Positions 15,156 through 18,400 of a stretch of DNA of 18,400 nt are shown in pieces. The position numbers and the translations under genes were made by a program. The first letter of the stretch is position 1. The number at the start of each line of letters is the position of its first letter. Source of the DNA: an uncultured Mucilaginibacter sp. (GTDB lineage Bacteria; Bacteroidota; Bacteroidia; Sphingobacteriales; Sphingobacteriaceae); assembly GCA_946479225.1 (NCBI GenBank), contig CAMLFI010000010.1:1-18400 (forward strand), given 5' to 3'. Below the pieces are notes generated by a model. The model ran no database searches. It was not told the origin of the DNA and was given only the letters and a program-made list of their open reading frames with translations.

Positions 15156-16133
15156 CTATTTAGCCATATCGTTTAAAATCTCGTCAATAGTTGCAGAAGC
15201 GCTCCCTACCTGTCTGATTACAATAGCCGCTGCGTGGTTCGATACTTCGCACGCTTCCTCCACGCTAAAGCCAACAGCCATAAAATAAGCTATAGCAGCA
15301 AGTACAGTATCCCCTGCCCCTGTAACATCAAAAACTTTGGTAGCCTTAACCGGCAGTGATTTGTACGCCTGTTCGCTCAAAATAACCATTCCCTCCTCGG
15401 ATAAAGTTACCACCAAATACTCCGTCTGAGTTTGGGCAAAAATTGTTTTTGCGGCTTCCTGAAGATCATTAATATTCTTAATTTTTTCTACTTTGGCTGC
15501 CTCAGCGAGTTCCTTACGATTAGGTTTTATAAGATATGCCCCTTTATACTTGGCATAGTTTAAACCCTTCGGATCAACAATTACTTTTTTGTGCTTTTGA
15601 TTTGCCGCTTCTATCAATTTTTGCGTAAAAACCGGGGAGAATAATCCTTTGTTATAATCGGAGAGTATAACGATATCGGCAGCGTTCATGCTTTTACTAA
15701 TCTTCTCTAAAAGATCATCTTCTACGACAAGATCAACCTGATCAGTAATTTCTCGGTCTATCCTCACCAATTGATGGCTGCCAGCTAATACTCTTGTTTT
15801 TACTGTCGTAGGTCGGTTACCGTCTGTTACTATACAATCAGTTACAACATTCTCTGCCAGCAATATCTCTTTTAATTGGATACCAGATGCGTCATCTCCA
15901 ATTAATCCGGCCAAGACAACCTTAGCGCCTAATGAAACTAAGTTTTGGGTTACGTTGCCCGCCCCCCCCAAGGTGGTTGTTTCATTTTTTACTTTTACAA
16001 CCGGAACGGGCGCCTCCGGCGAAAGCCGCGTAGCTTCGCCCCATATATAATGGTCAACCATTAAGTCGCCTATAACTAAAACAGATGGTCTGATGCCGCT
16101 ATCGCGTACAGAAAGTACTTTATCCTTAAGCAT
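15156..16133 (-). CDS. rfaE1: D-glycero-beta-D-manno-heptose-7-phosphate kinase RfaE1
   Basis: PfkB/ribokinase-family kinase that phosphorylates D-glycero-D-manno-heptose 7-phosphate at C1, the first of the two HldE activities. The 325-residue protein has the N-terminal substrate motif VIGDLMVDHYIWGEATRLSP (20-39) and APVPVVKV, then a GGAGNV loop at 56-61. LSDYNKG is at 157-163, VIVDPKG at 184-190, and the catalytic GAGDT with its Asp275 at 272-276. These match the kinase half of HldE rather than sugar kinases in general. It overlaps the end of polX by 8 nt and is followed by the inverted repeat and rfaE2. The phosphatase and isomerase genes of the pathway (gmhB, gmhA) are not in the window. 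Confidence 0.92.
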   Translation of the reverse strand: MLKDKVLSVRDSGIRPSVLVIGDLMVDHYIWGEATRLSPEAPVPVVKVKNETTTLGGAGNVTQNLVSLGAKVVLAGLIGDDASGIQLKEILLAENVVTDCIVTDGNRPTTVKTRVLAGSHQLVRIDREITDQVDLVVEDDLLEKISKSMNAADIVILSDYNKGLFSPVFTQKLIEAANQKHKKVIVDPKGLNYAKYKGAYLIKPNRKELAEAAKVEKIKNINDLQEAAKTIFAQTQTEYLVVTLSEEGMVILSEQAYKSLPVKATKVFDVTGAGDTVLAAIAYFMAVGFSVEEACEVSNHAAAIVIRQVGSASATIDEILNDMAK

Positions 16134-17820
16134 TTATCGCGTTTTCAGTTAATGTTTTGGTTTTAAAAAATCGGGTTATTTCTAACAGCGAAAGCGCATT
16201 TAAACATCTTTCTTTATACAAACCTCCTTTGCGTGCGGCCAACACGCCATAGTGCATATCCTGAAATCCTTCGTTGCGGTGCGCATCCGGATTTATGGAT
16301 AACCAAACCCCTTTCTCCAAAGCATATTGGTGCCAGCGCCAGTCAAGATCAAGGCGCAACGGGTTGGCATTAACTTCAATCACTACATTATTGGCGGCAC
16401 AGGCATCAATTACCTTTTTATAATCAATTTTATAACCGTTACGACTTAACAACAGCCTGCCAGTTGGATGGCCCAATATGGTCGTGTAGGGATTCTCTAT
16501 TGCTTTAATTAACCTGGTGGTAGCTTTATCCTCGTCCATTTTTAAATTTGAGTGGATAGAGGCTACAATAAAATCAAAGCGCTTTAATATTTCTTCAGGA
16601 TAGTCTAAAGAACCATCGCCCAGAATATCCGACTCAATACCTTTGAACACATGAAACCCACTTTGGCTTTTATTAAAATAATCTATTTCCTCGTGCTGCT
16701 GTAATACCCGTTCTATACTTAAACCCTTGGCATATACAGCGCTCTTACTATGATCTGATATACCTAAATATTCCAGATTTAGGGTCAGGCGGCAATAAGC
16801 GGCCATTTCTTCAATAGTATTAACTCCATCGCTCCACGTGCTATGGTTATGTAAAGATCCTTTAAGATCGGCAAACCCTATCAAAGCAGGAAGTTTGTCA
16901 TTAGCAGCCTTTTCAATAAATGTATTTCCCTCGCGCAGCTCCGGTTGAATATAAGCCAAACCAGCTTTTTGATAAATCAATAATTCACTTTCAGGCTGAT
17001 CAGATTCCTCTGTTTCGCGCGCCATAACGGCATTAATATGCTCGTCATCGCCCGTTTTAAAGAAGAGCGTTCTAAAAAAGTAACGTCTCTCAACACAGTG
17101 TATTTTTACCTTCAAACCGTTGGCCATTTCCGCAACAATACAATCATCCTCCTGCTCTATATTCTGCAATGCTGATGAGGTTAAAAGTGTATTTGCAGCC
17201 ATGTCGGGGTCGCGGGTGCCAAGCACAATGACCAATTCATTAATAATCTCGCATTTTCTTCGGTACTCACCAGCAAATTCTATTAATGTGTTAGCGAAAA
17301 TACTTTTTAGCTCTTCCATTAATTCTTTGGCTTCAGACTCTACCTGTGCATATAAAAATTTGCCATGGCTTGCCATCACAAACTCTATCACTTTGAGTAT
17401 ATCCTCTTGTGTTTTTAAACCGAAGCCCTTCGCTTCAATAAGACGGTTTTCGTTACAGGCATAATATAGTTCACCTACGGTTTCAATGCCCATATCACGC
17501 CATATAACGGCAACCTTTTTGGGGCCAATTCCCTTTATGCCCATCATTTCAACCACGCCAACAGGAGTATTTTCTATTAGCTGATCCATCTCGGCCATGG
17601 TTCCTGTTTCAAGCAGCTCAACAATTTTAGCTGCCAGACTTTTGCCTATTCCGTCTATCTTTTCCAGTTCGGCGTAATTTTTATCCGCAAGTTTAAATGG
17701 AAGTTTATCAACCTTAAAGGCAGCGTTAGCAATCGATTTAATTTTGAAGGGATTTATATCATGCAGCTCCATCAGCTGCGAAAGCAATCTGAGTTTACGT
17801 GCAATGGCTTTGTTTTCCAT
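16126..17820 (-). CDS. polX: PolX-like protein: HhH and PHP domains, polymerase site degenerate
   Basis: A 564-residue protein with the layout of bacterial family X DNA polymerases: an N-terminal helical 8-kDa-like region with helix-hairpin-helix motifs (DGIGKS 56-61, KGIGPKK 96-102, KGFGLKT 131-137), a palm/thumb region (about 160-290) and a C-terminal PHP phosphoesterase domain (about 320-560). All expected PHP metal ligands are visible: H324, H326, D331, H357, E396, H423, H451, D512 and H514. The polymerase palm is different: the usual GS-RR...GDxD reads GEYRRKCEIINELV (184-197), and the third Asp position lies in VKIHCV (238-243). So the catalytic aspartates appear lost. The protein probably keeps 3'-5' exonuclease or AP-endonuclease activity but not synthesis. 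A near -7 element, TACTTTTA, lies at 17838-17845 on the minus strand. Confidence 0.88.
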   Translation of the reverse strand: MENKAIARKLRLLSQLMELHDINPFKIKSIANAAFKVDKLPFKLADKNYAELEKIDGIGKSLAAKIVELLETGTMAEMDQLIENTPVGVVEMMGIKGIGPKKVAVIWRDMGIETVGELYYACNENRLIEAKGFGLKTQEDILKVIEFVMASHGKFLYAQVESEAKELMEELKSIFANTLIEFAGEYRRKCEIINELVIVLGTRDPDMAANTLLTSSALQNIEQEDDCIVAEMANGLKVKIHCVERRYFFRTLFFKTGDDEHINAVMARETEESDQPESELLIYQKAGLAYIQPELREGNTFIEKAANDKLPALIGFADLKGSLHNHSTWSDGVNTIEEMAAYCRLTLNLEYLGISDHSKSAVYAKGLSIERVLQQHEEIDYFNKSQSGFHVFKGIESDILGDGSLDYPEEILKRFDFIVASIHSNLKMDEDKATTRLIKAIENPYTTILGHPTGRLLLSRNGYKIDYKKVIDACAANNVVIEVNANPLRLDLDWRWHQYALEKGVWLSINPDAHRNEGFQDMHYGVLAARKGGLYKERCLNALSLLEITRFFKTKTLTENAINA

Positions 17821-17923
17821 AATTTAGCTGAGAGTGGTAAAAGTACAAAAGCTGTCGCTTAGTTCATAGCATTAACAACTCCGGAAAAAGTTTGTTGTTG
17901 CTATCGCATAAAACCAGTCAAAA

Positions 17924-18400
17924 CTACTTTATCTCAACATTATAAAACATACGCGCCTGGGGTGCACGCATAATCCGGGTAAGTCCTTTTACTTGTTGGT
18001 ATACACTGTAATGTTCTCCCAATTCAGATTTAACCATACTTTCACGAATATTTGCAATAAAATTTGAGCTAATGCTTTTTAACACACTTTTTTGAGCAGG
18101 ATAATCTACAATGCGGTAATCTTTCAGTTTAGCCATTTTTGCGGCAGATTTAACTGCGTCGTGGATATTTCCTAAGCGGTCAACCAAACCAATTTTTATT
18201 GCTTGCTCACCTGTCCACACCCTACCCTGACCAATGCTATCAATATATTCACGTGTTCTATGCCTGCCATCGGCTACAGCTTTGGTAAAATCAAAATAAC
18301 CCCTATTAACCTGGGCTTGCAGTATGGCCCGCTCCTCTGGCGTAAGCGGCCTGTCAACTGATCCCATATCTGCATATTTACCTGTTTTTACGTTATCAAA
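17924..18400 (-). CDS. sppA: Signal peptide peptidase SppA, C-terminal part only
   Basis: The open frame continues past the right edge (codons before the Met at 18367 read FDNVKTGKYAD), so that Met is internal and the gene start lies outside the window. The segment matches the C-terminal domain of the long, tandem-domain SppA: KTGKYADMGSVDRPLTPEER, then RGYFDFTKAVADGRHRT and GRVWTGEQAIKIGLVDRLG. SppA is a membrane-bound serine protease with a Ser/Lys dyad that degrades cleaved signal peptides. The catalytic serine region would normally lie upstream of this segment and is not visible here. The stop is 104 nt before the polX start, so the two may be co-transcribed, although polX has a candidate -7 element of its own. 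Confidence 0.88.
   Translation of the reverse strand, partial: FDNVKTGKYADMGSVDRPLTPEERAILQAQVNRGYFDFTKAVADGRHRTREYIDSIGQGRVWTGEQAIKIGLVDRLGNIHDAVKSAAKMAKLKDYRIVDYPAQKSVLKSISSNFIANIRESMVKSELGEHYSVYQQVKGLTRIMRAPQARMFYNVEIK

Noticed and set aside
14595..16133. Broken (frameshifted) single hldE gene
   Set aside because: Each part has its own start, stop and complete domain, and a structured 63-nt spacer separates them; this is the natural split form rather than a pseudogene.
17120..17464. 114-codon plus-strand frame within polX
   Set aside because: It is antisense to conserved coding sequence and rich in Ser/Ile as expected for a shadow frame.
17879..17904. AACAAC/GTTGTT inverted repeat downstream of sppA as terminator
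   Set aside because: The stem is only 6 bp of mostly A-T pairs with a 14-nt loop and no T-run after it.

Overview
The window looks like a housekeeping and cell-envelope stretch from a member of the Bacteroidota, most likely Sphingobacteriaceae (Pedobacter/Mucilaginibacter-like). Three things support this. Several proteins belong to families concentrated in this phylum (DUF3822, DUF4254, the NUDIX/pyrE/SRPBCC block). The promoters fit the Bacteroidota pattern: an exact TAnnTTTG -7 element recurs before five genes, twice with TTG exactly 20 bp upstream. The rfaE functions are split into two genes. Taxonomy is inferred from protein recall and promoter style, not from a database search.

Layout. 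1-3326: 3' part of a DUF3822 gene, rsmD and coaD on +; a NUDIX gene on - whose end overlaps coaD and whose start codon overlaps that of pyrE in one CATG; then pyrE and an SRPBCC gene on +. 3327-3685: a gap holding a possible 30-residue membrane ORF (-) and a good promoter for the following ABC-F gene. 3686-5795: a YkpA-type ABC-F ATPase (+) and a small lipoprotein (-) that share a terminator hairpin. 5796-6027: a GC-rich array of GGCT-starting units spaced about 10 or 20 bp. 6028-8431: a PhnA-family protein, an NlpC/P60 lipoprotein, a DUF1905/YdeI-like protein (-) and a KDPG/KHG aldolase. 8442-11797: a MacB/FtsX-type permease (-), then queA and ispD (+). 11787-18400: a long minus-strand block, read right to left: sppA (3' part only), polX, rfaE1, a 16-bp inverted repeat, rfaE2, an internal promoter, DUF4254, a GT9 heptosyltransferase-like enzyme, an outer-membrane beta-barrel protein and a SixA-like phosphatase.

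How the genes work together. The minus-strand block is an envelope locus. RfaE1 and RfaE2 make ADP-heptose in two steps, and a GT9 enzyme of the kind that uses ADP-heptose lies just downstream, packed stop-to-start with DUF4254 and an outer-membrane protein. The other genes are mostly independent housekeeping functions: 16S rRNA methylation, CoA, UMP, isoprenoid precursor and queuosine synthesis.

I found no wholly new multi-gene system, mobile element, CRISPR array, tRNA or rRNA. The observations most worth a second look are: a PolX whose polymerase active-site aspartates all appear lost while the PHP nuclease ligands are intact; an ABC-F protein with one intact and one degenerate ATP site; the helically phased GGCT array; the head-to-head overlapping start codons of the NUDIX gene and pyrE; the hairpin between rfaE1 and rfaE2; and the possible 30-residue membrane protein.
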